Shown: positions 50,627-60,707 of the stretch, piece by piece
Layout of the letters: each line of letters begins with the position of its first letter
Numbering within the stretch: position 1 is the stretch's first letter
Origin: Flavobacterium sp.
Lineage (GTDB): Bacteria; Bacteroidota; Bacteroidia; Flavobacteriales; Flavobacteriaceae
Assembly: GCF_027484705.1 (NCBI RefSeq)
Contig: NZ_JAIXSL010000007.1
Location: forward strand, 310,001 to 374,000
Direction: 5' to 3'
Length of the DNA: 64,000 bases
The notes under the pieces: generated by a model
What the model was told of the DNA's origin: nothing
Seen by the model: only the letters and a program-made list of their open reading frames with translations
Database searches by the model: none
Made by a program: the position numbers and the translations under genes

Positions 50627-52393
50627 ATGTCGCATTTGCTTTCCCACATTCATAATCCAACCGATTTACGGCTGTTAAAAGAAGATCAGCTTCCACAACT
50701 TGCCCAAGAACTCCGCGATTTCATCATCGATATTGTTTCGGTAAAAGAAGGACATTTGGGTGCGAGTTTAGGCGTGGTTGAACTTACGATTGCCTTACAT
50801 TACATATTCAACACACCCGAAGATTTACTCGTTTGGGATGTCGGTCATCAAGCATACGGTCATAAAATCCTAACGGGAAGGCGAGAAAAATTCGATACGA
50901 ACCGACAACTCGGCGGCATCTCGGGTTTTCCGAAAAGAAGCGAAAGTGTTTACGATACTTTTGGCGTCGGGCATTCTTCTACGGCAATATCGGCTGCGCT
51001 TGGAATGGCTCTAGCGTCGCATTTAAAAGGCGATTTTGAAAAACAGCACATTGCGGTGGTTGGCGATGCATCGATCGCTTCAGGAATGGCTTTTGAAGGT
51101 TTGAACCACGCTGGTGTTACGGATGCAAACTTACTAGTAATCCTCAACGATAACGCCATCGGAATCGATCCAAGCGTCGGTGCTTTGAAAAACTATTTCA
51201 CCGCCGTCAAAGAAGGGAAAAATCCGAAACAGAACAATATGATCAAGTCGTTGAAATTTGATTATTCTGGCCCCATTGATGGTCATGATATTTTTGCGGT
51301 CATCAAAGAACTCCGACGGTTGCAAAAAATAAAAGGCCCGAAATTCCTTCATTTGCTGACCACCAAAGGCAAAGGATTGCAGCAAGCCGAGGAAAACCAA
51401 GTGAAATATCATGCTCCGGGGAAATTTGATAAAACGACGGGCGAAATCCATTACAAATCTGAGGAACACTTACCGCCAAAATACCAAGACGTATTCGGAC
51501 TTACGATCGTAGAATTGGCAAAACAAAACGAAAAAATTATCGGAATCACACCGGCCATGCCTACGGGAAGTTCGTTAAAATATATGATGGAAGCTTTCCC
51601 GACACGTGCGCTCGATGTCGGAATTGCAGAACAGCATGCCGTGACTTTATCTGCCGGAATGGCAACGCAGGGTATGTTTGTTTTCTGCAACATCTACTCT
51701 ACTTTTCTTCAGAGAGCTTATGACCAAGTGATTCATGACGTGGCTTTACAGGATTTACCGGTGATTTTTTGTCTTGATCGTGCGGGTTTGGTTGGTGAAG
51801 ATGGTGCCACACATCATGGTGTTTTCGACATTGCTTATTTGCGTTGCATTCCGAATATGATGGTTTATGCGCCTTTGAATGAAATGGCCTTGCGAAACAT
51901 TTTATATACGGCCCAATTGGGTTTGAATCATCCGATTGCGATTCGATATCCGCGTGGTCGTGGCGTGAATGTAGATTGGCAGAAGCCTTTTGAAAAAATT
52001 GAAATCGGTACCGGTCATTGTCTAAAACAAGGAACGAAAATCGCAGTAATTACCAATGGCGCTATTGGCAATAATGTCATCGAAGCATTATCAAAATTAG
52101 AGCATCCGGAAACCATTGCCCACTACGATTTTGCTTTTGTAAAACCTTTGGATGAAAAATTATTGCATACCATTTTTAACACCTTTGAGTCCATTATTAC
52201 TCTTGAGGACGGCGTTATAAAAGGCGGATTTGGAAGTGCTATTGTAGAATTTGGCAAAGAAAACGGCTACACGACTTCAATCAAAACATTGGGAATTCCT
52301 GATCAGTTTATTGAGCATGGTTCGATTGCAGAGTTACAAAAACTTTGCGGTATTGATGCGGAAAGCCTAATCTCAGTTTTCGAAAAAGCATAA
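50627..52393 (+). CDS. dxs: 1-deoxy-D-xylulose-5-phosphate synthase
   Basis: 588 residues, somewhat shorter than the E. coli enzyme. TPP-binding is seen in GDASIASGMAFEGLNHAG and NDNAIGIDPSVG; DVGHQAYGHKILTGR and KFLHLLTTKGKGLQQAE are other family blocks; the central domain has DVGIAEQHAVTLSAGMA with the catalytic Glu, and DRAGLVGEDGATHHGVFD. It condenses pyruvate and glyceraldehyde-3-phosphate in the MEP isoprenoid pathway. Terminator behind. Confidence 0.96.
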   Translation: MSHLLSHIHNPTDLRLLKEDQLPQLAQELRDFIIDIVSVKEGHLGASLGVVELTIALHYIFNTPEDLLVWDVGHQAYGHKILTGRREKFDTNRQLGGISGFPKRSESVYDTFGVGHSSTAISAALGMALASHLKGDFEKQHIAVVGDASIASGMAFEGLNHAGVTDANLLVILNDNAIGIDPSVGALKNYFTAVKEGKNPKQNNMIKSLKFDYSGPIDGHDIFAVIKELRRLQKIKGPKFLHLLTTKGKGLQQAEENQVKYHAPGKFDKTTGEIHYKSEEHLPPKYQDVFGLTIVELAKQNEKIIGITPAMPTGSSLKYMMEAFPTRALDVGIAEQHAVTLSAGMATQGMFVFCNIYSTFLQRAYDQVIHDVALQDLPVIFCLDRAGLVGEDGATHHGVFDIAYLRCIPNMMVYAPLNEMALRNILYTAQLGLNHPIAIRYPRGRGVNVDWQKPFEKIEIGTGHCLKQGTKIAVITNGAIGNNVIEALSKLEHPETIAHYDFAFVKPLDEKLLHTIFNTFESIITLEDGVIKGGFGSAIVEFGKENGYTTSIKTLGIPDQFIEHGSIAELQKLCGIDAESLISVFEKA

Positions 52394-52424
52394 AAAAATC
52401 CAAACCTTTCGATTTGGATTTTTT
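52394..52424. terminator. terminator between dxs and the M36 gene
   Basis: AAAAATCCAAA (52394-52404) / TTTGGATTTTT (52413-52423). T-rich on the plus side and A-rich on the other. Confidence 0.85.
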
Positions 52425-52448
52425 AAAATTTATACTTCTAATATCAAT

Positions 52449-55160
52449 TTAGTTCTTAATCAATTTCTCTGAGTAATTCAACTGGTTTCCTGTTACTTTC
52501 AAAACATAAATTCCGGTTTCTAAACTACTGATATTAATGGCTTTCTCGATATTGAATTTATCATCCGTTTGGTTGATAATCGTTCTACCATTAATATCAA
52601 TCACTTGAATATTGACTTTGCCAACATATTGATTAACACGAATGTTTAACATCCCATTGGTAGGGTTTGGAAATATTCTGACACTTTGCTCATAATTAAA
52701 TTGCGCTGTTGCCAATGGGAAGGCTGTAAAATCTTCCACTTGATCATTAGAATTGTTAACATCTCCAGATGATGCATTCAATCCGACACCTCTTCTTCTG
52801 AAAACCTCAGCAATCATGTTATAATTAGCGCCTCCAGTTGATGCTTGATCCGCGGCAAAAATCTTGTCTCTAGCATTAATAAAAGAATCCGTATTACAAG
52901 CCTCTAATTTTAAGGCATCAAGTGCCAATCGCATCACTTTATTGTTTCCTCCTGTACCATTATAAATATCTGGGTCAAAACCATAACGGTCTATATAAGC
53001 CCATGTTAAATCCCACATTATTGTAGCCCAAGTCTCTCCAATTGTATATCTGTAACCTGTATTGGTATTGTCAGGATTATTTGAACTAGCCAGTGTTCTT
53101 GGATTCAACGTCATATCTGTGGTGTATGGAAATTGTCTCAAACCTGGCCCAGTGTTAGGCTCATTTTCTGGATAAGTTCCTATAAATCTTGAATCGGTAC
53201 CTTGATCACCCGTTTTTATTTGCATCATCAAACTGAACCAATCAGACCAACCTTCTCCCATTTGTTCGAAATTAGTCATACAACTAGTATTTGTTGGGCC
53301 TCCAATTAATCTTTGAGATATACCGTGACCAAATTCGTGTGAGATTACACCATTATCATAACTACCGTCAGCATTCAAATAAGAATTTCCAGGATCTTGT
53401 ATGGTTACGTTTACCGGACCATTGGCCATTTCTGCAATAAGTATTTCTCCAGCATCTTTGGTAATAGAAATTGCAGGAATTGTTATCCCAACCAATCCTG
53501 TAGAGGTCATTCCGATAGTACCAATATATGTTGGACTTTGTGGAATACTATCCATAATAATAACTGCAATAGCGCCTGCATCCTGAGCATTTTTTACTTT
53601 ATCCTTAAAAAAACAACCGCCTCTTCTTATTAACGTTATCTTACCACTAATATCGAAAGGATTGGTTGCTGTAGCGCAACCACTATTAGGATTTTGTCCC
53701 ACATTAACAGGATCGTTTGTATACAATGCTAAGTCAGATGTAATTGCTGCTGGCGCTACTGGAACTGTTGCGTGATCTGTACCTTCAAAAGAATTGTCTT
53801 TTGCTGGTCTAGGGCCTGCAATTCCGGCAGGTGAATTAACATTTAAATAATTAATCAAAGGTGCTCCTTCATCCCACATATACATTTGCATTCTTGGTCT
53901 TTGTCCGTCATTTGGTGCAGAGAAATTAGCGTTATTTCTATTTTGCAGATTCGTTGCGCTAAATGGAGGTAACGTTTTAGCATTCGCTATTCCGTCTTGC
54001 GCATCGGCAAGTACATAATCTCCAGTAGCTGTTGCAGCGCCTCCTCTTCCTAAATTATTTTGTTGAAAATTACCACTAGCCTCATCAAAACCATACTGAT
54101 ACCAAACATCATGCATGATATTATTCATATAGAAAAGATTAGTAGTAGATGATGGCAAGTAAGAAGCTGGCAATGCAGACTCATTACCCGGTGCAAAATC
54201 AAAATTTAATGTCGCACCACCTTCAGCTCTTACTCCATTACCATTATTCCCATCAATATCATCTTGAGCCAAAACATTATTTCCTCTAGAATATGTAAAT
54301 TTTAAAGAAGCTGCCGTACCGCCTATTCCATTAGAATCGTGCCATCCATTCGGAGAAGCTAAAGTATTGCCCGCTGTCGTAATCAATTGAAATGGACTGT
54401 GGTTTGGGCTCACATAATTGTATGGAATCACTCTGTAAGAACCTGCAAGTACTTCCAAAGGTGCCGTAAAAGTATCTTTAAATAAAATCTTATTAAAATC
54501 AAAACCTTTATTCAGGTCTTTCTTTTCGTTGTGAGGCTTTTCGAAAGAACACGAAATTGTTAGATCATTTTTATCTAAAATATTTCCATTTAACGCATCA
54601 ATCCTTACGTCCCACAAATGTTGCCCGTCAGGAGAATAAAACTGATAGTACCAAGCTAACTTCAAATTCTTATCATTCATTACTTGATATACTAACTTAG
54701 CTGTAATTAGATCTTCATTTACATTATCAGTCAACATAAAAGATTTGCTGCTTTTAGTTTGAGCAATACTGTAATTAGGAACCGGAGTAATCCCTAATTT
54801 TGAACAAGCGGCTCTAATACCTTGAATTACCGATAAAGTCGGGGTATTACTATTTACTTTTGACGCAATGTTCTTTTGGAAATTATTTTCAACTTTTAAA
54901 ACAGTATTGTTTTTTACCCAAGCATTTGACTGGGCGTTAAAAACTTCAATTCCATCATGCCTTTGCGTAATGAAGGTACTAGTTATACCTGTCGCGCTTC
55001 CTTTGACTTCACTGTCAATAACCCAGTCGGAAATATCCTGAGTCGTCAATCCGAATTGGGAGCGATTGGTTTCTAAATAGGTTTGAATCGCGCTCTTATT
55101 CGACTGCGAAAAGCCTATAAAAGAGCACAATAATGCGGTTAATAGTGTAATTTTTTTCAT
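52449..55160 (-). CDS. secreted M36 (fungalysin) metallopeptidase with PA and T9SS sorting domains
   Basis: 903 residues. A signal peptide (ends near GFSQ) and an FTP/PepSY-like propeptide (~20-220) precede the catalytic domain, which starts after residue ~230. A PA (protease-associated) domain is inserted at ~480-575 (LIRRGGCFFKDKVKNAQDAGAIAVIIMD). The zinc motif HEFGH is near 605 (GVISHEFGHGISQRL), with the third ligand Glu in the GEGWSDWFSLMM helix. The last ~75 residues (IFPNPTNGMLNIRV to YSEKLIKN) are a T9SS sorting domain. It degrades extracellular protein. Confidence 0.94.
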   Translation of the reverse strand: MKKITLLTALLCSFIGFSQSNKSAIQTYLETNRSQFGLTTQDISDWVIDSEVKGSATGITSTFITQRHDGIEVFNAQSNAWVKNNTVLKVENNFQKNIASKVNSNTPTLSVIQGIRAACSKLGITPVPNYSIAQTKSSKSFMLTDNVNEDLITAKLVYQVMNDKNLKLAWYYQFYSPDGQHLWDVRIDALNGNILDKNDLTISCSFEKPHNEKKDLNKGFDFNKILFKDTFTAPLEVLAGSYRVIPYNYVSPNHSPFQLITTAGNTLASPNGWHDSNGIGGTAASLKFTYSRGNNVLAQDDIDGNNGNGVRAEGGATLNFDFAPGNESALPASYLPSSTTNLFYMNNIMHDVWYQYGFDEASGNFQQNNLGRGGAATATGDYVLADAQDGIANAKTLPPFSATNLQNRNNANFSAPNDGQRPRMQMYMWDEGAPLINYLNVNSPAGIAGPRPAKDNSFEGTDHATVPVAPAAITSDLALYTNDPVNVGQNPNSGCATATNPFDISGKITLIRRGGCFFKDKVKNAQDAGAIAVIIMDSIPQSPTYIGTIGMTSTGLVGITIPAISITKDAGEILIAEMANGPVNVTIQDPGNSYLNADGSYDNGVISHEFGHGISQRLIGGPTNTSCMTNFEQMGEGWSDWFSLMMQIKTGDQGTDSRFIGTYPENEPNTGPGLRQFPYTTDMTLNPRTLASSNNPDNTNTGYRYTIGETWATIMWDLTWAYIDRYGFDPDIYNGTGGNNKVMRLALDALKLEACNTDSFINARDKIFAADQASTGGANYNMIAEVFRRRGVGLNASSGDVNNSNDQVEDFTAFPLATAQFNYEQSVRIFPNPTNGMLNIRVNQYVGKVNIQVIDINGRTIINQTDDKFNIEKAINISSLETGIYVLKVTGNQLNYSEKLIKN

Positions 55161-55181
55161 AGTTTTTTAAATTTTGAGAAA

Positions 55182-55212
55182 CAAACTTAATTTATTTTTT
55201 TTAATATTTCAA
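55182..55212 (-). promoter_or_regulatory. promoter of the M36 peptidase gene
   Basis: TTG (55212-55210), 20-nt spacer, TAAGTTTG (55189-55182) on the minus strand, 21 nt before the ATG. Confidence 0.7.
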
Positions 55213-55236
55213 ACAATCCTCTAAAACATTAACAAT

Positions 55237-56580
55237 CTAATGCTTAAATCCCGAAATGTTTTGATAATACAGCAATGCATTGCCGTCAGTGAGCAACGAA
55301 ATGAAATGGCAAATATGCAGCAATCGATCGTATAATGTTTCCTTTTCCAAGTGGTGTTTTTCTGGTAAAATCTGCAAAAGCAATTTGTCGTAACTCGTAG
55401 CTTTGCCCTCGAAATTATTGTTGAAGGCCGTAATGAATTTGTCTAAAAGTGTATTAATAATCTGATAGCCTTTAAGTTCCTTGTCGATGACTTCGCGGCT
55501 TTGGTAAATATTCTTCACGCTGAGTTTGATGATGTCGTCCATCTGGGCTTTGTACTTGCTTTTGTCGGTCAGCGCAAACGGAAATTTTCCTTTTAGAATC
55601 TGTTCCTCATTTTCAATAAAAACGCGAACCGCGTCATTGATTAAATTGCCTATCGCGAGTGCCCGCAAATAACTGATTCGGTCTTCTCTTGTCGTCAGCG
55701 TTTTGTATTTGGCCGTATCAACCGTATCTTTTACAAGTTTGATCAAGTATTCCAAAGCGTAATCTTCCGAAACCAAACCTAAGTTGATGCCGTCTTCAAA
55801 ATCAATGATCGTGTAGCAAATATCATCCGCAGCTTCCACAAGATAAGCCAACGGATGCCTTTCGAAACCGATGTCATTTCCGGTTTTGTTCGATACCAAT
55901 CCGAGTTCGGAAGCCACATCCTGAAAAAATTCTTTGTCCGATTGGAAGAAACCGTACTTTTTATCGGCGATGTTTTTCGTTGGTTTTTTGGGAAGACTTT
56001 CTTTCGGATATTTCATGAAAGCGCCCAAAGTGGCATACGAAATCCTAAGCCCGCCTTCAATGCCCGGACGGCTTGCGGTAAGTACTGAAAATCCGTTCGC
56101 GTTGCCTTCAAAATCAATTAAGTCCTGCCATTGCTTTTCGGTGAGTTGGTCTTTGAATTGTTGTCCTTTTCCAATCGAAAAATATTCACCAATCGCTTTT
56201 TCGCCAGAATGACCAAACGGTGGATTTCCGATATCGTGCGCCAACGAAGCTGCTGCGACAATCGCACCGAAATCATTCATGTGAAAACCATGCACTTCCT
56301 GCAAATACGGATATTTCTCAATAATTTTCTTACCTACCAATCTTCCGAGCGAACGTCCAACCACAGAAACTTCTAAACTGTGCGTGAGCCGCGTATGCAC
56401 GAAATCAGTTTTCGATAATGGAATGACTTGTGTTTTGTCTTGCAAACTTCTGAAAGCCGCCGAAAATATTATGCGATCATAATCGACTTCGAAACCGAGC
56501 CGCGTGTCGTCCTGTTCTTTTCTTAAACGTTTGCTCGTGTCGCCTTGGCGTTTGAGTGATAAAAGTTGTTCCCAGTTCAT
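55237..56580 (-). CDS. dgt: deoxyguanosinetriphosphate triphosphohydrolase (dGTPase)
   Basis: 447 residues. The HD-domain metal ligands are HTRLTHSLEVS and SLAHDIGNPPFGHSGE, followed by EAADDICYTIIDFEDGI. It splits dGTP to deoxyguanosine and triphosphate and so adjusts dNTP pools; the nrdA gene lies upstream on the same strand, separated by repeats and its terminator. No promoter was recognised. Confidence 0.94.
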   Translation of the reverse strand: MNWEQLLSLKRQGDTSKRLRKEQDDTRLGFEVDYDRIIFSAAFRSLQDKTQVIPLSKTDFVHTRLTHSLEVSVVGRSLGRLVGKKIIEKYPYLQEVHGFHMNDFGAIVAAASLAHDIGNPPFGHSGEKAIGEYFSIGKGQQFKDQLTEKQWQDLIDFEGNANGFSVLTASRPGIEGGLRISYATLGAFMKYPKESLPKKPTKNIADKKYGFFQSDKEFFQDVASELGLVSNKTGNDIGFERHPLAYLVEAADDICYTIIDFEDGINLGLVSEDYALEYLIKLVKDTVDTAKYKTLTTREDRISYLRALAIGNLINDAVRVFIENEEQILKGKFPFALTDKSKYKAQMDDIIKLSVKNIYQSREVIDKELKGYQIINTLLDKFITAFNNNFEGKATSYDKLLLQILPEKHHLEKETLYDRLLHICHFISLLTDGNALLYYQNISGFKH

Positions 56581-56589
56581 GGTTGGATT

Positions 56590-56667
56590 TTTAGATTGTA
56601 AGACTGTGAGACTGTAAGACTATGAGATTGTAAGATTCTGACTAAATATCTTATAGTCTTACAGTCT
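56590..56667. repeat. GACTGTAAG-type inverted repeat with 20-bp stem
   Basis: Four to five ~10-nt units, including AGACTGTAAGACTATGAGAT (56609-56628), face the reverse complement ATCTTATAGTCTTACAGTCT (56648-56667) with one mismatch. The hairpin is followed by TTTTT. It lies between dgt and repeat copy E. Confidence 0.7.
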
Positions 56668-56672
56668 TTTTC

Positions 56673-56746
56673 TAGCCCTGATAGTAGCGGCAGCCCGCAA
56701 CGCAGTGAGGACTATAGCGTATAGCAGGTTCCCGGCTCCTAAAAAA
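56673..56746 (+). repeat. dispersed hairpin repeat, variant copy E
   Basis: The outer parts match the family (TAGCCCTGATAGTAGCGG at the start; TATAGCAGG..GGCTCCTAAAAAA at the end, with CCTG/CAGG and AGCC/GGCT pairing) but the centre lacks the CTTTTG hairpin and has an unrelated CGCAACGCAGTGAGGAC stretch. Confidence 0.65.
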
Positions 56747-56747
56747 C

Positions 56748-56777
56748 AAAACAGCTACCCAAAGATAGCTGTTTTTT
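56748..56777. terminator. terminator of nrdA
   Basis: AAAACAGCTA (56748-56757) / TAGCTGTTTT (56766-56775), with T or A tails on both sides, 26 nt past the nrdA stop. Confidence 0.85.
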
Positions 56778-56802
56778 AATGGGATTGTAACCGTCTCAAA
56801 AA

Positions 56803-59220
56803 TTACGATCCACACATTTCGCAATCATCGGGACCTGCATTTCTGGCAAGTTCGATCATGGCTTTGAAATCTTCGGCAGACATTTCTCCGGTTTCGTTCG
56901 GTTCGGCTACCTCAACGGCGGCGGCAACTTCGGAAGTCGGTTCTGCTTTTTTATCGTTGTTCAGCGTAAACTTGATCGCGTCTACGGCTGATTTGGTTCT
57001 TAAATAATACATTCCGGTTTTGAGGCCCGACTGCCAAGCGTAAAAATGCATCGAGGTCAGTTTCGCATAGTTCGCGTCCTGCATAAACAGGTTCAGCGAT
57101 TGCGATTGGTCAATGAAATAACCTCTGTGGCGCGACATATCGATGATGTCTTTCATAGACATTTCCCAAACGGTTTTGTAAAGTTCTTTCAAATCGTCCG
57201 GAACGGCTTCGATATTCTGTACCGAACCGTTGTGGCGCATGATTTCCTGTTTGAGCTCTTCGTTCCACAAACCGCGGTTGACTAAATCTTCAAGCAAATG
57301 TTTGTTGACTACGATGAATTCGCCGGACAACACACGACGCGTATAAATGTTTGAAGTATAAGGCTCGAACGCTTCGTTGTTTCCTAAGATTTGGGAAGTA
57401 GAAGCAGTTGGCATTGGCGCAACTAATAATGAATTTCTCACACCGTGTTCCATGACTTCTTTTCTGAGTGAAGCCCAATCCCAACGTCCCGAAAGTTCTT
57501 CGTCTTTCAAGCCCCAAAGGTTGTATTGGAATTCTCCTTGCGAAATTGGAGAACCTTTGAAAGTGGAATATGGTCCTTCTTCTTTGGCCATTTCCATAGA
57601 AGCGGTCACAGCGGCAAAGTATAAAGTCTCGAATATATCCTGGTTGAGTTTTTTAGCTTCGTCGCTCGTAAACGGCATTCTGAGCAAAATGAATGCGTCG
57701 GCCAAACCTTGCACGCCCAATCCTACCGGACGGTGGCGCATGTTGGAGTTTTCGGCTTCTTTGACGGGATAGTAATTCCTGTCGATGACTTTGTTTAAGT
57801 TGCGGGTCACGCGTTTGGTCACGTTGAACAACAATTCGTGGTTGAATGCTCCGTTTTCTACAAACATCGGCAATGAAATCGAAGCTAAATTACACACTGC
57901 GATTTCGTCGCTTGAAGTGTATTCCATGATTTCGGTGCACAAATTCGAAGAGCGAATCGTTCCCAAATTTTTCTGGTTCGATTTTCTGTTCGCTGCGTCT
58001 TTGTACAACATATAAGGTGTTCCGGTCTCGATTTGCGACTCCAGGATTTTCTCCCACAATTCACGCGCTTTGATGGTTTTTCTTCCTTTGCCTTTTTCTT
58101 CGTATGAAGTATACAACGCTTCGAATTCTTCACCATAAACATCATACAAACCAGGGCATTCATTCGGACACATTAACGTCCAGGTGGTGTCTTCTTGCAC
58201 ACGTTTCATGAACAAATCCGAAGTCCACATTGCGAAGAATAAATCTCGCGCACGCATTTCTTCTTTTCCGGTATTCTTTTTCAGATCGAGGAATTCAAAA
58301 ATATCGGCATGCCAGGTCTCTAAGTAAATCGCAAAACTTCCTTTTCTTTTTCCGCCGCCTTGATCGACGTAACGTGCGGTATCATTGAATACACGCAACA
58401 TTGGTACAATTCCGTTGGATGTTCCGTTGGTTCCTCTGATGTAAGAACCTGTCGCTCTTACATTATGGATAGACAAACCGATTCCTCCAGCGGATTGCGA
58501 AATTTTCGCGGTATTTTTCAAAGTATCATAAATCCCGTCGATACTGTCGTCCTGCATCTGCAAAAGGAAACAAGAAGACATTTGTGGTTTCGGTGTTCCG
58601 GCGTTGAATAAAGTTGGCGTAGCGTGCGTGAAGAATTTCTTCGACATCAAATCGTAAGTTTCAATCACGGCGTCAAGATCATTCAAGTGAATCCCGACCG
58701 AAACACGCATCAACATGTGCTGCGGACGCTCTACAATTTTCCCATTGATTTTAAGCAAATACGAACGCTCCAAAGTTTTGAAACCGAAATAATCGTAATT
58801 GAAATCGCGGTTGTAAATGATGTGCGAATCTAAAAATTCCGCGTTTTTCTGGATCACCTGATGCACTTCTTCCGAAAGCAAAGGCGCTTGTTGGTTGGTT
58901 CTCGGGTTCACGTAATGATACATTTCATTCATCGTTTCCGAAAACGATTTGGTGGTATTTTTATGCAGGTTCGAAATCGCTATACGGGCTGCCAACTGCG
59001 CATAATCTGGGTGCGCAATGGTCATCGACGCGGCGGTTTCGGCTGCGAGGTTGTCTAATTCAGAAGTCGTCACGCCGTCATACAATCCCTCAATGACACG
59101 CATGGCTACTTTCACGGCATCGACTAAGTCGTTTAAGCCGTAACATAATTTTTTGATTCTGTCCGTGATTTTGTCGAACATCACCGGCTCTTTGTGGCCG
59201 TCTCTTTTTACTACGTACAT
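56803..59220 (-). CDS. nrdA: ribonucleoside-diphosphate reductase, alpha subunit (class I)
   Basis: 805 residues. An ATP-cone-like region is at the N-terminus ([20 protein letters not shown]). The catalytic barrel has [17 protein letters not shown] (active-site Cys), NLCTEIMEY with the catalytic Asn-Cys-Glu set, and [23 protein letters not shown]. The C-terminal redox Cys pair is CEMCGS. It reduces ribonucleotides with the radical from NrdB. nrdB is upstream, with repeat copy F in the 220-bp gap. Confidence 0.96.
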   Translation of the reverse strand: MYVVKRDGHKEPVMFDKITDRIKKLCYGLNDLVDAVKVAMRVIEGLYDGVTTSELDNLAAETAASMTIAHPDYAQLAARIAISNLHKNTTKSFSETMNEMYHYVNPRTNQQAPLLSEEVHQVIQKNAEFLDSHIIYNRDFNYDYFGFKTLERSYLLKINGKIVERPQHMLMRVSVGIHLNDLDAVIETYDLMSKKFFTHATPTLFNAGTPKPQMSSCFLLQMQDDSIDGIYDTLKNTAKISQSAGGIGLSIHNVRATGSYIRGTNGTSNGIVPMLRVFNDTARYVDQGGGKRKGSFAIYLETWHADIFEFLDLKKNTGKEEMRARDLFFAMWTSDLFMKRVQEDTTWTLMCPNECPGLYDVYGEEFEALYTSYEEKGKGRKTIKARELWEKILESQIETGTPYMLYKDAANRKSNQKNLGTIRSSNLCTEIMEYTSSDEIAVCNLASISLPMFVENGAFNHELLFNVTKRVTRNLNKVIDRNYYPVKEAENSNMRHRPVGLGVQGLADAFILLRMPFTSDEAKKLNQDIFETLYFAAVTASMEMAKEEGPYSTFKGSPISQGEFQYNLWGLKDEELSGRWDWASLRKEVMEHGVRNSLLVAPMPTASTSQILGNNEAFEPYTSNIYTRRVLSGEFIVVNKHLLEDLVNRGLWNEELKQEIMRHNGSVQNIEAVPDDLKELYKTVWEMSMKDIIDMSRHRGYFIDQSQSLNLFMQDANYAKLTSMHFYAWQSGLKTGMYYLRTKSAVDAIKFTLNNDKKAEPTSEVAAAVEVAEPNETGEMSAEDFKAMIELARNAGPDDCEMCGS

Positions 59221-59280
59221 AGTTTGTTAGGTTTTAATGAAACAGCAAATCCCTTCACTGCTTCGGGTATTTGTAATTTG

Positions 59281-59366
59281 TTTTTTTGGAAGCTGATCCT
59301 GCTTTCTGCTATATCTTTTGTGCTGAACACCAGCACAAAAGGATAACGCCGCCAATCAGGGCTAGG
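59281..59366 (-). repeat. dispersed hairpin repeat, copy F
   Basis: On the minus strand: CTAGCCCTGAT, CTTTTGTGCTG-GTGTT-CAGCACAAAAG (perfect 11-bp stem), AGCAGGATCAGCTTCC and A-run. It sits inside the nrdB-nrdA unit, so it would be transcribed with it. Confidence 0.9.
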
Positions 59367-59440
59367 CAATCCGGTAGACACAAGGCTTGTAATTTTAAAT
59401 CGGCGTAGAAGTAATCTGTAATTTTGTTTTGTCAAGCACT

Positions 59441-60418
59441 CTAAAAATCCGCGTCGAACGAAATTTTTCCGGCTTCGGAATCGGTGTTCATCACGCCTGC
59501 TTTTTGATATTCGGCCACTCTTTTCTCAAAGAAATTGGTTTTCCCCTGCAACGAAATCATATCCATAAAATCAAACGGGTTCGAGGCGTTGTATTCTCTT
59601 GGGCAACCCAACTCGACCAACAAACGGTCTGCTACAAACTCCAGATACTGGATCATCAGGTTCGCATTCATGCCGATTAAACTTACCGGAAGCGATTCGG
59701 TGATGAACTCGCGCTCGATATCCAAAGCATCAACAATAATTTCCTTGATGCGTTTTTTAGACACCTTGTTCACCAAATGGTGGTTATGCAAATGCACCGC
59801 GAAATCACAATGCACGCCTTCATCACGCGAGATCAATTCGTTGGAGAAGGTCAAGCCAGGCATCAAACCGCGTTTCTTCAACCAGAAAATCGAACAAAAA
59901 GCACCCGAAAAGAAAATTCCTTCGACGGCCGCAAAAGCGATAAGCCTTTCGGCAAACGAATCCGATTCAATCCATTTTAACGCCCAGTCGGCTTTTTTCT
60001 TGATTGCCGGAAACACTTCAAGCGCGGTGAACAATTGGTTTTTTTCAACTTCGTCCTTCACATAGGTATCGATCAACAGCGAGTAGGTTTCGCTGTGGAT
60101 GTTTTCCATCATGATCTGAAATCCGTAGAAAAATTTGGCTTCGGCATACTGCACTTCATTCACAAAATTTTCCGCGAGATTCTCGTTGACGATACCATCA
60201 GATGCGGCAAAAAAGGCCAAAATATGCTTGATGAAATATTTTTCATCATTACTAAGCTTGTTGTTCCAATCGGATAAATCCTGATGCAGGTCGATTTCTT
60301 CCGCAGTCCAGAAACTGGCTTCCATTTTTTTATACCATTCCCAAATGTCGTGGTGTTTGATTGGAAAAATAACAAAACGGTTCTTGTTTTCTTGTAGAAT
60401 GGGCTCTATCGCTGACAT
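59441..60418 (-). CDS. nrdB: ribonucleoside-diphosphate reductase, beta subunit
   Basis: 325 residues, ferritin-like. The diiron ligands are in [29 protein letters not shown], and the later [15 protein letters not shown] and [11 protein letters not shown]. The Tyr in HSETY is at the radical position, so it is not a Phe-type (chlamydial) subunit. The tail ends ISFDADF, which docks in NrdA. Upstream lie a probable promoter and a DnaA box. Confidence 0.95.
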   Translation of the reverse strand: MSAIEPILQENKNRFVIFPIKHHDIWEWYKKMEASFWTAEEIDLHQDLSDWNNKLSNDEKYFIKHILAFFAASDGIVNENLAENFVNEVQYAEAKFFYGFQIMMENIHSETYSLLIDTYVKDEVEKNQLFTALEVFPAIKKKADWALKWIESDSFAERLIAFAAVEGIFFSGAFCSIFWLKKRGLMPGLTFSNELISRDEGVHCDFAVHLHNHHLVNKVSKKRIKEIIVDALDIEREFITESLPVSLIGMNANLMIQYLEFVADRLLVELGCPREYNASNPFDFMDMISLQGKTNFFEKRVAEYQKAGVMNTDSEAGKISFDADF

Positions 60419-60477
60419 GTGTTGTGTGTAAAAAAAGTGAGAATTTATTTCAAAAAGTATGTGCTTTTTGACTGCTA

Positions 60478-60485
60478 CAAAGATG
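60478..60485 (-). promoter_or_regulatory. possible nrdB promoter -7 element
   Basis: CATCTTTG on the minus strand, one base off TAnnTTTG, with TTC at 19-nt spacing. Weak but the best candidate. Confidence 0.4.
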
Positions 60486-60515
60486 GCCTTTTGTTACGGA
60501 TTTTGAAAGTCAAAC

Positions 60516-60524
60516 TTATCCACA
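60516..60524 (+). promoter_or_regulatory. DnaA box upstream of nrdB
   Basis: TTATCCACA, a perfect 9-nt DnaA-box consensus, lies about 100 bp before nrdB and 30 bp upstream of its likely -7 element. DnaA boxes control nrdAB in E. coli; here it may tie dNTP synthesis to replication. Only one box was noticed. Confidence 0.5.
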
Positions 60525-60707
60525 ATCGAGTTTAGTTTTTAACAAATCGCTTTTTTAACAGGGTTTTTCATTCGATTTTTAAAAAATTGAAAATCAGTGT
60601 TTTAAGAAATAAAAATAAGAAAAAAGCGCCTAAAATGGGCGCTCATGTAGGATTGGAGTGATAGATTAATTTAACGTTTTTGGCAAAACGACTTCCTGAA
60701 ATTCAGG

